64,000 nt of DNA from Streptomyces sp. NRRL B-24085 (lineage in GTDB: Bacteria; Actinomycetota; Actinomycetes; Streptomycetales; Streptomycetaceae): positions 42,244 to 106,243 of the forward strand of contig NZ_LJBR01000064.1 in the NCBI RefSeq assembly GCF_001282115.1. The letters run 5' to 3'. The position numbers were made by a program, and so were the translations under genes. Shown one piece after another: positions 10,472 to 19,092 of this stretch (its first letter is position 1; the number at the start of each line of letters is the position of its first letter). The notes under the pieces are model-generated. The model was not told where the DNA came from and searched no databases. It saw only the letters and a list, made by a program, of their open reading frames with translations.

Positions 10472-11103
10472 CCGGACATGCCGAGGGTGAGGAGATGACG
10501 ACGGTCGTCCGCGACGAAATCGGAGGTCTCGTAACCGGGGCGCAGACATTCCGGGTGCGCGTGCAGAAGAATGGAGGTCTCGATTTCTCCCGCGTGCATG
10601 TCGGTGAGCAGCGAGGTGAGCACTCCCGCCTCCGTACGGGCGGTCTCCCAGTCCTCCGCGGCCGGGAACAGCGCCATCCGCTCCCCGCGGGCGGAGGTCT
10701 CCTGCACGACGTTGCCCAGCACGTAGTTGCCCCCGTGCCCGTTGACCACGACCAGGGCCTCGACGCCCGAGCGGCGCAGCGAGGCGGCTATGTCCCGAAC
10801 CACCGAGTGAAGGGTGACGGCGGAGATGCTGACGGTCCCCGGCCAGGCCGCGTGCTCGTGCGAGCAGGAGACCGTCACCGGGGGGAGGAGGTGCACCGGG
10901 TACGCCGCGGCGATCTGCCGCGCGACGGCACAGGCGACGAGGGTGTCGGTCGCCAGGGGCAGGTACGGACCGTGCTGTTCGAAGCTCCCGACCGGAAGGA
11001 CGGCGACCTGCGTTGAGACGCCCGCTCCCCGTGTCCGTACGTCCTCCGTAGTGTCCGCCGGCAACAGACCGTACGCCGTCGACCGCATTCCCGAACCGCT
11101 CAT
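10342..11103 (-). CDS. Creatininase-family amidohydrolase
   Basis: 253 aa. Metal-site residues of the family are visible: E42 and H44 in VGSFEQHGPYLPL, D53 in ATDT, H123 in VVNGHGGN, and E175 in DMHAGEIETS. The family includes creatininase, the pyrimidine-formamide hydrolase ArfB and the mycofactocin peptidase MftE. Adjacency to GTP cyclohydrolase II makes an ArfB-like step on a pyrimidine formamide or amide attractive, but GTP cyclohydrolase II already releases formate, so the substrate is open. It starts 38 bases from the divergent ribA; an alternative ATG is 15 bases further in. Its 3' 130 bases overlap the convergent membrane-protein gene. Confidence 0.88.
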   Translation of the reverse strand: MSGSGMRSTAYGLLPADTTEDVRTRGAGVSTQVAVLPVGSFEQHGPYLPLATDTLVACAVARQIAAAYPVHLLPPVTVSCSHEHAAWPGTVSISAVTLHSVVRDIAASLRRSGVEALVVVNGHGGNYVLGNVVQETSARGERMALFPAAEDWETARTEAGVLTSLLTDMHAGEIETSILLHAHPECLRPGYETSDFVADDRRHLLTLGMSGYTDSGVIGRPSLGTAEKGKALLESLAASFGTYFSMLTESDAG

Positions 11104-11141
11104 CTTTTCACGGCCTTTCGTCTCTGCTTAGGAAACAGATC

Positions 11142-11801
11142 ATGACAGACAAAGTTGGCGTCCTCGGCAAGAAGGCACCACAGCGCACCGGCGTGGAACG
11201 CGTGGTGAATGCCCCGCTGCCCACCGTGTACGGGAAATTCCAGGCGATCGGCTACCTCGATCACGACCGCGGTGACGAACAAGTCGCCCTGGTCCACGGC
11301 GACATAGGCGCGGACGACGTCCTCGTGCGACTGCATTCCGAGTGCCTGACCGGTGACGCGTTCGGCTCCCAGCACTGCGAGTGCGGTGACCAGCTCGACG
11401 CCGCGCTGCGGGCCGTCGTCAAGGCGGGCAGCGGCATCGTCGTCTATCTGCGGGGCCACGAAGGCCGGGGCATCGGCCTGCTCGCCAAGCTGCGCGCGAT
11501 GGCGCTCCAGGCGGAGGGCCTGGACACCGTCGAGGCGAACCTCGCGCTCGGCCTGCCGGTGGACTCCCGCGACTACGGCGTCGCCGCCGGGATCTTCCAC
11601 GACCTCGGCGTGAACTCGGTCCGCCTGATGTCCAACAACCCGCGCAAGCGCGAGGCCCTGCAACGGCACGGCATCGAGGTCTCCGAGACGGTGCCGCTGC
11701 TCATTACACCGTGCGAGAGCAACATCACCTACCTGCGCACCAAGCGGGAGCGCATGGACCACCACCTGCCCCACCTGGACGCGGTGGCCCACCTGTCCTG
11801 A
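11142..11801 (+). CDS. ribA: GTP cyclohydrolase II
   Basis: 219 aa, a stand-alone GTP cyclohydrolase II without the RibB half. The zinc ligands are C68, C79 and C81 (ECLTGDAFGSQHCEC). RGHEGRGIGLLAKL holds the GTP-phosphate and catalytic residues, and LMSNNPRKREAL is the conserved C-terminal motif. It converts GTP to 2,5-diamino-6-ribosylamino-4(3H)-pyrimidinone 5'-phosphate, formate and pyrophosphate. No other riboflavin gene is nearby, and it heads an operon with a FAD oxidoreductase and two saccharopine-dehydrogenase homologues. It is therefore probably a dedicated copy feeding a secondary pathway rather than the housekeeping riboflavin enzyme. AGGAAAC precedes the ATG. Confidence 0.93.
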   Translation: MTDKVGVLGKKAPQRTGVERVVNAPLPTVYGKFQAIGYLDHDRGDEQVALVHGDIGADDVLVRLHSECLTGDAFGSQHCECGDQLDAALRAVVKAGSGIVVYLRGHEGRGIGLLAKLRAMALQAEGLDTVEANLALGLPVDSRDYGVAAGIFHDLGVNSVRLMSNNPRKREALQRHGIEVSETVPLLITPCESNITYLRTKRERMDHHLPHLDAVAHLS

Positions 11802-11826
11802 CCGCCGGGGGTGAAGGGGAGTACCG

Positions 11827-12975
11827 ATGACCCCGCGCACGGCCGACGTCGTCGTCATCGGCGGCGGCGTCATGGGCACGAGCATCGCCCGCCACCTGGC
11901 GTGTGCGGGCGTCCCCGACGTGGTCCTCGTCGAGCGGGACGAACTCGCCTCCGGCTCCACCTCGAAGGCGGCGGGCGGGGTGCGGGCGCAGTTCTCGGAC
12001 GAGCTCAACATCCGCCTCGGGGCACGCAGCCTGGAGGCGTTCGGCCGCTTCGAGGAAGACACCGGGCAGCACATCGGGCTGCACCGGGTCGGGTACCTGT
12101 TCCTGCTGTCGACGCCCGAGGAGGTCGCCTCCTTCGAGGCGAGCGTCCGGCTCCAGAACTCCCTCGGCGTCCCGAGCCGCATGATCGACCCGGCCGAGGC
12201 GCGCAGGCTCTCCCCGCTCATCACCACCGACGGCCTCCTCGCCGCCGTCTTCTCGCCCGAGGACGGCCACTGCACCCCCGAATCCGTCGTCCACGGCTAC
12301 GCGGCCGACGCCCGCCGCCACGGCGCCACCGTCCTGCGGCACACCGAGGTCACCGGCATCGAGGTGCGCGGCCAGGACATCACGGCCGTCGTCACAACCA
12401 GGGGCCGGATCGCCACCTCCACGGTGATCTGCGCGGCCGGCGCCTGGTCGCGGGCCGTCGGCGCGATGGCCGGCGTGGACCTGCCCGTCGAGCCGCTGCG
12501 CCGCCAGATCGCGGTCACCGCACCGGTCCCGCAACTGCCGCCCACCCTCCCCATGACCATCGACTTCACCACCAGCCTCTACTTCCACGGCGAAGGCCCC
12601 GGCCTCCTGCTCGGCATGTCCGACCCCGACGAGAGGCCCGGCTTCGACACCGCCCCGCACGACCGCTGGATCCCCCGTCTGGCCGAGGCCATGCGGCACC
12701 GCGCCCCCGCCCTGCTCGACCTGCGCCGCACCGGCGGCTGGGCCGGCCTGTACGAGATCACCCCGGACCACAACGCCCTGATCGGCGAGGCCACTTCGGT
12801 CTCCCGCTTCCTGTACGCGACGGGCTTCTCCGGCCACGGGTTCCTCCAGGGACCGGCCGTCGGCGAGGTCGTCCGCGACCTGTACCTCGGCCGCGTACCC
12901 TTCGTGGACATCAGCCCGCTCAGCGCCGGCCGGTTCGCGGCCGACGCCCCGCGCCCGGAGGCCAACCGCGTATGA
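11827..12975 (+). CDS. FAD-dependent oxidoreductase (DAO/glycine-sarcosine oxidase family)
   Basis: 382 aa. The FAD-binding motif lies at the N-terminus (VVVIGGGVMGTSIARHLA, G12-x-G14-x-x-G17), followed by VLVERDELASGSTSKAAGG, where the glutamate binds the ribose. The C-terminus has GLYEITPDHNALIG and GFSGHGFLQGPAVGEVV, typical of sarcosine and amino-acid oxidases. It oxidises a C-N bond of an amino acid or secondary amine. It follows ribA by 25 bases with GAAGGGGAG before the ATG, and its stop overlaps the next ATG. With saccharopine-type neighbours, an opine-like secondary amine is a reasonable but unproven substrate. Confidence 0.88.
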   Translation: MTPRTADVVVIGGGVMGTSIARHLACAGVPDVVLVERDELASGSTSKAAGGVRAQFSDELNIRLGARSLEAFGRFEEDTGQHIGLHRVGYLFLLSTPEEVASFEASVRLQNSLGVPSRMIDPAEARRLSPLITTDGLLAAVFSPEDGHCTPESVVHGYAADARRHGATVLRHTEVTGIEVRGQDITAVVTTRGRIATSTVICAAGAWSRAVGAMAGVDLPVEPLRRQIAVTAPVPQLPPTLPMTIDFTTSLYFHGEGPGLLLGMSDPDERPGFDTAPHDRWIPRLAEAMRHRAPALLDLRRTGGWAGLYEITPDHNALIGEATSVSRFLYATGFSGHGFLQGPAVGEVVRDLYLGRVPFVDISPLSAGRFAADAPRPEANRV

Positions 12976-14036
12976 CCGAGCTCCACCTGTGGCTGCGCCA
13001 CGAGGTCCGTTCCACCGAGCGGCGCACGCCCGTCGTGCCGTCCGACGCCCGGCGCCTCGTCGACAGCGGCGTGACGGTGACCGTGGAGGAGTCACCGCAG
13101 CGGATCTTCCCGGTCGAGCAGTACGAGGCGGCCGGCTGCGGTGTGGCCCCCGCGGGTTCGTGGGCCTCCCGGGCACCGCAGGACGCCGTCGTCGTCGGCC
13201 TGAAGGAACTCCCCGACGAGCCCGCCGCCCTGACGCACCGGCACGTCTTCTTCGGGCACGCCTACAAGGAGCAGCCGGGCGCCCGCGACCTGCTGCGCCG
13301 GTTCGCCGCCGGGGGAGGGGCCCTCCTCGACCTGGAGTACCTGGTCGACGACCACGGCCGCAGGCTGGCCGCCTTCGGCTACTGGGCGGGTTACCTGGGC
13401 GCGGCCCTGGCCGTGCTCCAGCACCGGGGCAGGCTGTCCGCGCCCCTCACACCCACCTCGCAGGAGGAACTGGAGCAGGCGCTGCGGCCCGTGGCCGGGG
13501 ACGAGGAGTTCACGGCGCTGGTGATCGGGGCGCTGGGCCGCAGCGGACGGGGTGCCCGCGTCGCGCTGCGGGCCGCCGGGATCGAGCCCACCTGCTGGGA
13601 CCTCGACGAGACCCGGGACCTGGACCGCGCGGCCCTGCTCGCCCACGACGTGCTGGTGAACTGCGTCCTCGCCACCAGCCCGATCCCGCCGTTCGTCCGC
13701 GAGGCGGATCTGGAGGACCCGGCCCGCCGGCTGCGCACCCTCTCCGACGTCACCTGCGACGTCGGCTCCCCTCTGAACGTCCTGCCGGTCTACGACCGCA
13801 CCACCGAGTGGGCCGAGCCGGTCCGCCGGCTGCACAAGGAACCCCCGCTCGACCTGATCGCCATCGACAACCTGCCGTCCCTGCTCCCCGAGGAGTCCAG
13901 CGTCGGGTTCTCGGGCTCCCTGCTGCCCCTGCTGCTGGAGTTCGGGGCCGGCGGCCCGTGGGGACGCGCTCTGGACCGGTTCCACCAGGCGTGCCGTGAA
14001 CTCGGCATCGAGGACGGGGAGTTCCACCGTGACTGA
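12972..14036 (+). CDS. Saccharopine dehydrogenase homologue, lysine-forming (LYS1) type
   Basis: 354 aa, close to the ~370 aa of fungal LYS1. The alanine-dehydrogenase-like N-terminal domain is clear: LWLRHEVRSTERRTPVVPSD, VVVGLKELPDEP and HVFFGHAYKEQ. R18, K78 and H96 match the yeast residues R18, K77 and H96 that bind and process saccharopine. LAAFGYWAGYLGAALAVLQH continues the match. Yeast LYS1 interconverts saccharopine with lysine and 2-oxoglutarate. Actinomycetes make lysine by the diaminopimelate route, so this enzyme likely cleaves or forms another glutamate-linked secondary amine. The ATG overlaps the FAD-enzyme stop; the 3' end overlaps the next gene by 8 bases. Confidence 0.9.
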   Translation: MTELHLWLRHEVRSTERRTPVVPSDARRLVDSGVTVTVEESPQRIFPVEQYEAAGCGVAPAGSWASRAPQDAVVVGLKELPDEPAALTHRHVFFGHAYKEQPGARDLLRRFAAGGGALLDLEYLVDDHGRRLAAFGYWAGYLGAALAVLQHRGRLSAPLTPTSQEELEQALRPVAGDEEFTALVIGALGRSGRGARVALRAAGIEPTCWDLDETRDLDRAALLAHDVLVNCVLATSPIPPFVREADLEDPARRLRTLSDVTCDVGSPLNVLPVYDRTTEWAEPVRRLHKEPPLDLIAIDNLPSLLPEESSVGFSGSLLPLLLEFGAGGPWGRALDRFHQACRELGIEDGEFHRD

Positions 14037-15183
14037 CCTGGTACCCGCGACCGGCACCGTCCACTGGATCGGCGCCGGGCTCTCCACCGGCAGCGGTCTG
14101 GCCGCGCTGTGCGACACGGCCGACCGGGTGCTGCTGTGGCACCGCACCGAGGAGCGGGCGGAGCAGGCCCTCGAAGGGCTGCGGCTGGGCGGACGGGCCG
14201 CGCCCCGCGCCTGGACGCTGTCCGCGCTCGCGGCCGAACTGGCGCCCGGTGACGTCGTGGTGTCGATGCTGCCCGCGTCCGAGCACGCGGGGATCCTCGC
14301 CGCCTGCGTGCGCGAGCAGGCCCACTTCGCCTGCTCCAGCTATGTGTCCGACGCCGTCCTCGACCACGTGCCGGCGGCCCGGGACGCGGGGCTCGTCGTC
14401 CTCACCGAGGCGGGCCTCGACCCCGGCGTCGACCACCTCTTCGCGCACAGCCTCGTCGCCCGGGCCCGCGCGGCGATCGGTGACGGGACACCGGCGTCGT
14501 ACCACCTCACCTCCTACTGCGGCGGTGTGCCCGCCGTCCCCAATGAGTTCAGGTACCGCTTCAGCTGGGCCCCCGCCGGAGTCCTCAACGCCCTGCGCTC
14601 ACCGGCCCGTTACATCGACCACGGCACCCCGGTCACCGCCGGGCGCCCCTGGGAGGCGACCCGGCGGCATGTCGTGGACGGTGAGACCTTCGAGGTCTAC
14701 CCCAACCGCGACAGCGTCCCCTTCGTCGAGCAGTACGGGCTGCCGGCCGCCTGGACACCGCGGACCTTCGTGCGCGGGACCCTGCGTCTGGACGGCTGGC
14801 TGCGGGCCTGGGAGCCGGTCTTCGAGGAGCTGCGAACCGGCGACGACACCCGGATCGCCGCCCTGGCGCGGGAGCTGGCGGCCACGTACCCGACGACGGA
14901 CGCCGACCGCGACCGGGTCGTCCTCGCCGTCTCCCTCGACGTGCGCGCCGAGGACGGCCGCACCTGGTCCGGCGGCTACCTCCTCGACCTGGTGGGCGAC
15001 GACGAGGACAGCGCCATGGCCCGTTGTGTCTCCCGCACCCTCGCCCTGGGCGTCGGCCACATCCTGGACGGCTCGCTCCCGGCCGGACTGAACCGTGCCG
15101 CCGAGACCGCGGCCCGCTCGGAGCAGTGGCTGGGCGAACTGGCCCGCGGCGGCGTGCACTTCACGCTGCGCGTCGACCAGTAG
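14029..15183 (+). CDS. Saccharopine dehydrogenase homologue, glutamate-forming/reductase (LYS9) type
   Basis: 384 aa. GTG at 14029 lies 8 bases inside the preceding gene. The N-terminal nucleotide fold is HWIGAGLSTGSGLAALCDTA. LYS9-type signatures are FACSSYVSDAV, TEAGLDPGVDHLFAHSLV, SYCGGVPAVPNEFRYRFSWA and VLNALRSPARYIDHG. Yeast LYS9 condenses glutamate with 2-aminoadipate semialdehyde to give saccharopine. Paired with the LYS1-type enzyme before it, the two would convert an aldehyde to a primary amine with glutamate as nitrogen donor, or run in reverse. It is the last gene of the ribA operon; the stop is 32 bases from a convergent serine hydrolase gene. Confidence 0.9.
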   Translation: MTDLVPATGTVHWIGAGLSTGSGLAALCDTADRVLLWHRTEERAEQALEGLRLGGRAAPRAWTLSALAAELAPGDVVVSMLPASEHAGILAACVREQAHFACSSYVSDAVLDHVPAARDAGLVVLTEAGLDPGVDHLFAHSLVARARAAIGDGTPASYHLTSYCGGVPAVPNEFRYRFSWAPAGVLNALRSPARYIDHGTPVTAGRPWEATRRHVVDGETFEVYPNRDSVPFVEQYGLPAAWTPRTFVRGTLRLDGWLRAWEPVFEELRTGDDTRIAALARELAATYPTTDADRDRVVLAVSLDVRAEDGRTWSGGYLLDLVGDDEDSAMARCVSRTLALGVGHILDGSLPAGLNRAAETAARSEQWLGELARGGVHFTLRVDQ

Positions 15184-15215
15184 GCGGCACGGCCCACCGG
15201 GCGGTCGGACAGGTC

Positions 15216-16442
15216 CTACGCCACGACCGCCTCGTGGACCAGCCGTTTGAGGTCGGGGAAGAGCTTCAGCGTCTTCGGCCGCACCTGGGTGTGGAACTGC
15301 ACGGTCAGATCGCGGACCGGGTCGACCCAGAACGTCGTGGACGCCGCCCCGCTCCAGCCGAAGGTACCGGCGGTCGAGGGTGCCAGGGTGCGGGCCGGGT
15401 CGATCACCACCGAGACACCGAGGCCGAAGCCGACGCCGTCGTTGCCGGGCTCGTCGTGGGCCGGTTTGGTGCCGAACGCGCGCAGGTCGGCGCCGCCCGG
15501 GAGGTGGTTGGACGTCATCAGGTCCACCGTCGCGGCCGACAGCAGGCGGGTGCCGCCCAGTTCGCCCCGGCGGCGCAGCAGCTCCGCGAACCGGTGGACG
15601 TCGTACGCCGACGCCGCCAGGCCGCCGCTGCCGGACAGCAGGCGGGGGCGGCCACGCAGCGGCAGTCCGGGGACCGGCTCGATGGAGCCGTCGTCCTTCT
15701 CGCCGTACAACTCCGCCAGCCGGTCCGCCTGTTCGTCCGGCACCCAGAAGCCGGCGTCGGTCATCCCGAGCGGGCCGAAGACGCGCTCGGCGAAGAAGGC
15801 GTCCAGGGTCTGGCCGGACGCGACCTCGATGACCCGGCCCAGGACGTTGGAGGCGACCGAGTAGTTCCACTGGGTGCCCGGCTCGAACTGGAGCGGCAGG
15901 CTCGCGTACACGTCGACGGTCTTCGCGAGGTCGGAGCCGGGCAGCACGGACGACTCCAGGCCGGCCTCCCGGTAGAGGGCGTCGACCGGGTGGGAGTGGT
16001 AGAAGGCGAAGGTCAGGCCCGCGGTGTGGGTCATCAGATGCCGGATGAGGACCGGGCCGTCCGCGGGGCGGGTCGTGACGTCGTCGCCGGAGCCGTCCAC
16101 GTAGACGCGGGGCCGCGCGAACGCCGGCAGGTACTCGGCGACCGGGTCGTCCAGCGACAGCCTGCCCTCCTCGACCAGCATCAGGGCGGCCACCGAGGTG
16201 ACCGGCTTGGTCATCGAGTAGATCCGCCACAGGGTGTCGGCCTCGACCGGCAGGCCGGCTGCGAGGTCACGGTGGCCGTGCGTGGTGAGGTGGGCGACGC
16301 GTCCGCCGCGGGCGACGGACACCAGGAAGCCGGGTATGCGGCCCTCGTCGACATAGTGGGCGAAGTGCCGGTCGAGGCGGTCGAGCGCCTTCTCGTCCAG
16401 TCCCACCTCACCGGGATCGACCTCTTGTCGAAGCTGTGCCAT
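15216..16442 (-). CDS. Serine hydrolase, beta-lactamase/class C-like
   Basis: 408 aa, no export signal, so probably cytoplasmic. The catalytic SxxK is S76-M-T-K79 (WRIYSMTKPVTSVAAL), the tyrosine motif is NYSVASNVLG, and the third motif is degenerate (FGWSGAAST in place of HxG/KTG). These enzymes are esterases, transesterases or D-amino peptidases more often than true beta-lactamases. GGAGGAGAG stands before the ATG. It is convergent with the saccharopine gene and divergent from the PPOX gene; no functional link is evident. Confidence 0.9.
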   Translation of the reverse strand: MAQLRQEVDPGEVGLDEKALDRLDRHFAHYVDEGRIPGFLVSVARGGRVAHLTTHGHRDLAAGLPVEADTLWRIYSMTKPVTSVAALMLVEEGRLSLDDPVAEYLPAFARPRVYVDGSGDDVTTRPADGPVLIRHLMTHTAGLTFAFYHSHPVDALYREAGLESSVLPGSDLAKTVDVYASLPLQFEPGTQWNYSVASNVLGRVIEVASGQTLDAFFAERVFGPLGMTDAGFWVPDEQADRLAELYGEKDDGSIEPVPGLPLRGRPRLLSGSGGLAASAYDVHRFAELLRRRGELGGTRLLSAATVDLMTSNHLPGGADLRAFGTKPAHDEPGNDGVGFGLGVSVVIDPARTLAPSTAGTFGWSGAASTTFWVDPVRDLTVQFHTQVRPKTLKLFPDLKRLVHEAVVA

Positions 16443-16599
16443 CGCTCTCCTCCGTCGCAGCGTCGAGGTGCGGACCGACCTACCCGGCCCGGACCGCCTC
16501 AGACATCATCGTCGCTCAGAAAACCGCGACGAGCTGCGGGTCTGCCGGGAATCCGGGGGCGCGGGAATGCCCGGCCGGGCCGGGCCGGTTGACCGAGTC

Positions 16600-17049
16600 A
16601 TGACCGAGGACGCGACACAGGACGCACTGCTCCGACTGCTCTCCGAGAGCCACGGCGGGGTGTTGACCACCCTCAAGCGCGACGGCCGCCCCCAGCTGTC
16701 GAACGTCACGCACGCCTACTACCCCGACGAGCGGATCATCCGGGTCTCCCTGACCGACGACCGCGCCAAGACCCGTAATCTGCGCCGGGATCCCCGTGCC
16801 TCGTACCACGTGACGACGGCGGACCGGTGGGCGTACACCGTCGCCGAGGGCACGGCCGAGCTCACGCCCGTGGCCCAGGACCCGCACGACGACACGGTCG
16901 AGGAACTCGTCCGCCTGTACCGGGACGTCCAGGGCGAACACCCCGACTGGGACGACTACCGGGCAGCGATGGTCCGCGACCGGCGACTGGTGCTGCGGCT
17001 GCGGGTGGAACGCGCGTACGGGATCCCCACCGGGACGCTGACCGGCTGA
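16600..17049 (+). CDS. PPOX-class F420-dependent oxidoreductase
   Basis: 149 aa, the usual length for the split-barrel PPOX/F420 family. The ATG at 16600 begins MTEDATQDALLRLLSE; the longer open frame upstream looks non-coding. Characteristic segments are GGVLTTLKRDGRPQLSNV, ERIIRVSLTDDRAKTRNLRR and SYHVTTADRWAYTVAEGTAE, matching members annotated as F420- or FMN-binding reductases. Streptomyces make F420, so this is plausible. Substrate unknown; apparently monocistronic. Confidence 0.88.
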   Translation: MTEDATQDALLRLLSESHGGVLTTLKRDGRPQLSNVTHAYYPDERIIRVSLTDDRAKTRNLRRDPRASYHVTTADRWAYTVAEGTAELTPVAQDPHDDTVEELVRLYRDVQGEHPDWDDYRAAMVRDRRLVLRLRVERAYGIPTGTLTG

Positions 17050-17278
17050 CCGGCTCGCCGCTGTCCGCCGGATCCGCGAGCCGGGGGCGTACGCGTATGG
17101 CCGGCGCGGGGAATCCGCCCACCCGCGCCGCCCGCCGCCAGGAACTCGCCCGTCCTCGACCGCACGCACCGGCCACCGCCGTCCGCCGGTCCTACGACCC
17201 CGGGCGCAGGGCGGACGGCCGATGTGCCAGGGAACGGCGGTCGCCTACGCTGACCGGCACATCCAGGGAGAGGACACC

Positions 17279-17689
17279 ATGCCCGTCAACGGTCACAGTC
17301 ACCTGCGCATCGCCCGTCCCTCCCGGGACCTGGCCGCCGCCGAGCGGTTCTGGGCCGGAGGGCTCGGCCTGGGGGTCGTATGGCGTGCGGAGGGCGGTTC
17401 CGAACCGGGTGAGCACGACCTGTTGATGCTCGGGTGGCCGGACGCCGGCTGGCACCTGGAGCTGGTGCACGAGCGGGGCCGGCCCGTCGAACCCCGCCCC
17501 ACCGAGGAGGATCTCCTGGTGGTCTACGTCGACGGGCCGGTGCCGGACGACCTGGTCGCCCGGCTGGAGGCGCACGGCGGGAAGCGGGTGCTCTCGCCGA
17601 ACCCGTACTGGAACGAGTGGGGCGTCACCGTGCAGGACCCGGACGGCTACCGGCTGGTGCTGTGCACGCGGAGCTGGTCCAACCGGTAG
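17279..17689 (+). CDS. VOC-family (glyoxalase/bleomycin-resistance fold) protein
   Basis: 136 aa. ATG at 17279 after GGGAGAGGA. The domain begins HSHLRIARPSRDLAAAERFW and ends WGVTVQDPDGYRLVLCTRSW, the paired beta-alpha-beta-beta-beta pattern of the vicinal oxygen chelate fold. The first metal ligand could be H8 and the last is not the usual glutamate. Function may be dioxygenase-, glyoxalase- or sequestration-type; nothing nearby decides. It ends 15 bases before the convergent MFS gene. Confidence 0.82.
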   Translation: MPVNGHSHLRIARPSRDLAAAERFWAGGLGLGVVWRAEGGSEPGEHDLLMLGWPDAGWHLELVHERGRPVEPRPTEEDLLVVYVDGPVPDDLVARLEAHGGKRVLSPNPYWNEWGVTVQDPDGYRLVLCTRSWSNR

Positions 17690-17704
17690 ACGCGACGGGC
17701 GGGG

Positions 17705-19063
17705 TCAGGCCGTCACCTTCTGCGGACGGGGCACCTCCCGGGGCGTACGCGAGCCGAGGTCCTCCGTGGCGACCCTGTGGGTCTCGCGGGCCGTCAGCGC
17801 CGCGATCACCGGCGGCACGCACAGAGCCGCGGTGAACAGGGCCACCGAGGACCAGTCGGTGCCGTCCGGCCCCGCGATCTGCGCCGCGAAGGTGACCGCG
17901 AAACCGGCCACCGCGAACCCGATCTGCGTGCCGACCGCCATGCCCGACAGCCGGACCCGGGTGGAGAACATCTCGCCGTAGAAGGACGGCCAGACCCCGT
18001 TCGCGGCGCTGTAGACGACACCGAAGGCGACGATGCCGAGCAGCAGCGTCAGCGGGTAGTTGCCCGTGGAGACAGCCCACAGGTACAGGAACATCGTCAC
18101 CGCGCTGCCCACCGCCCCGACCAGGAAGACCGGCCGGCGCCCGATGCGGTCGGACAGCGTGGCCCACAGGGGGATCGCCGCGAGCGCGACGAGGTTGGCC
18201 AGCGCGCCCACCCACAGCATCGAGGAACGGCTCATCCCGACCGCGTCGCTCGTCGCGTACGCCAGCGCCCACACCGTGAAGATCGTGGACACCGACGCGA
18301 TCAGCGCGCCCCCGATCACCCGCAGCACGTCCGCCCAGTGCTCCCGCAGCAGCACCGCCAGCGGCAGCCTCACGACCTCGCCGGAGGCGGCCTGCTGCTC
18401 GAACGCCGGTGTCTCGTCCAGCTTGCGGCGGATGACGAAGCCGACCACGGCGACCGCCACGCTCAGCCAGAACGGCACCCGCCAGCCCCAGGACAGCAGG
18501 TGCTCCTCGGGCAGCGCGGCGACCGGCAGGAAGACAAGGGTGGCGAGCAGTTGCCCGCCCTGGGTGCCGCTGAGCGTGAAGCTGGTGAAGAAGCCCCGCC
18601 GGTGCGCCGGCGCGTGTTCCAGGCTCATGGAGTTGGCGCTGGCCTGCTCACCGGCCGCGGAGATGCCCTGGAGGACCCGGCACAGCACCAGCAGGACCGG
18701 GGCGAGGGCGCCGACCTGGTGGCGGGTGGGCAGACAGCCGATGAGGAAGGTCGACAGGCCCATCAGGACCAGCGTGAACACCATGATCTTCTTGCGGCCG
18801 ACCCGGTCGCCGACATGCCCGAGGAAGAGCGCGCCGACCGGCCGGGCCGCGTAGGCGACCCCGAACGTGGCCAGCGACAGCAGGGTCGCCGTGGCCGGGT
18901 CGGACTCGTCGAAGAACACCTTCGGGAAGATCAGGGCTGCGGCGCTGCCGTAGATGAAGAAGTCGTAGTACTCCAGGGCGCTGCCGATCCAGGCGGCGGT
19001 GGCGGCCTTTTTCGGTTGCCCGGCGGCTTGGGCGGGGTCGCGGGGGGCGACGGTGGGCGTCAC
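17705..19063 (-). CDS. MHS-family MFS transporter, probably for shikimate/quinate-like acids
   Basis: 452 aa with twelve hydrophobic segments. GTG start at 19063 with AAGGAG 7 bases upstream. Metabolite:H+ symporter signatures include AWIGSALEYYDFFIYGSAAA, RPVGALFLGHVGDRVGRKK (motif A), LSWGWRVPFWLS and ATLSDRIGRRPVF. The overall pattern resembles ShiA and ProP. The adjacent TetR and quinate/shikimate dehydrogenase genes suggest import of shikimate or quinate by proton symport. Its promoter holds a strong nested palindrome. Substrate remains inferred from context. Confidence 0.88.
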   Translation of the reverse strand: MTPTVAPRDPAQAAGQPKKAATAAWIGSALEYYDFFIYGSAAALIFPKVFFDESDPATATLLSLATFGVAYAARPVGALFLGHVGDRVGRKKIMVFTLVLMGLSTFLIGCLPTRHQVGALAPVLLVLCRVLQGISAAGEQASANSMSLEHAPAHRRGFFTSFTLSGTQGGQLLATLVFLPVAALPEEHLLSWGWRVPFWLSVAVAVVGFVIRRKLDETPAFEQQAASGEVVRLPLAVLLREHWADVLRVIGGALIASVSTIFTVWALAYATSDAVGMSRSSMLWVGALANLVALAAIPLWATLSDRIGRRPVFLVGAVGSAVTMFLYLWAVSTGNYPLTLLLGIVAFGVVYSAANGVWPSFYGEMFSTRVRLSGMAVGTQIGFAVAGFAVTFAAQIAGPDGTDWSSVALFTAALCVPPVIAALTARETHRVATEDLGSRTPREVPRPQKVTA

Positions 19064-19092
19064 GGGGTGCTCCTTCGGGGGGACTCCGGGAG

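Noticed and set aside
10342..11103. Mycofactocin peptidase MftE
   Set aside because: No mycofactocin precursor, radical SAM or other mft gene is nearby, so the broader family label is kept.
12972..15183. Alpha-aminoadipate lysine biosynthesis
   Set aside because: Only the two last-step homologues are present, with no homocitrate synthase or aminoadipate reductase, and actinomycetes use the diaminopimelate route.
15216..16442. True beta-lactamase giving antibiotic resistance
   Set aside because: No signal peptide, and the third active-site motif is degenerate (GWSG), so an esterase-like hydrolase is more likely.
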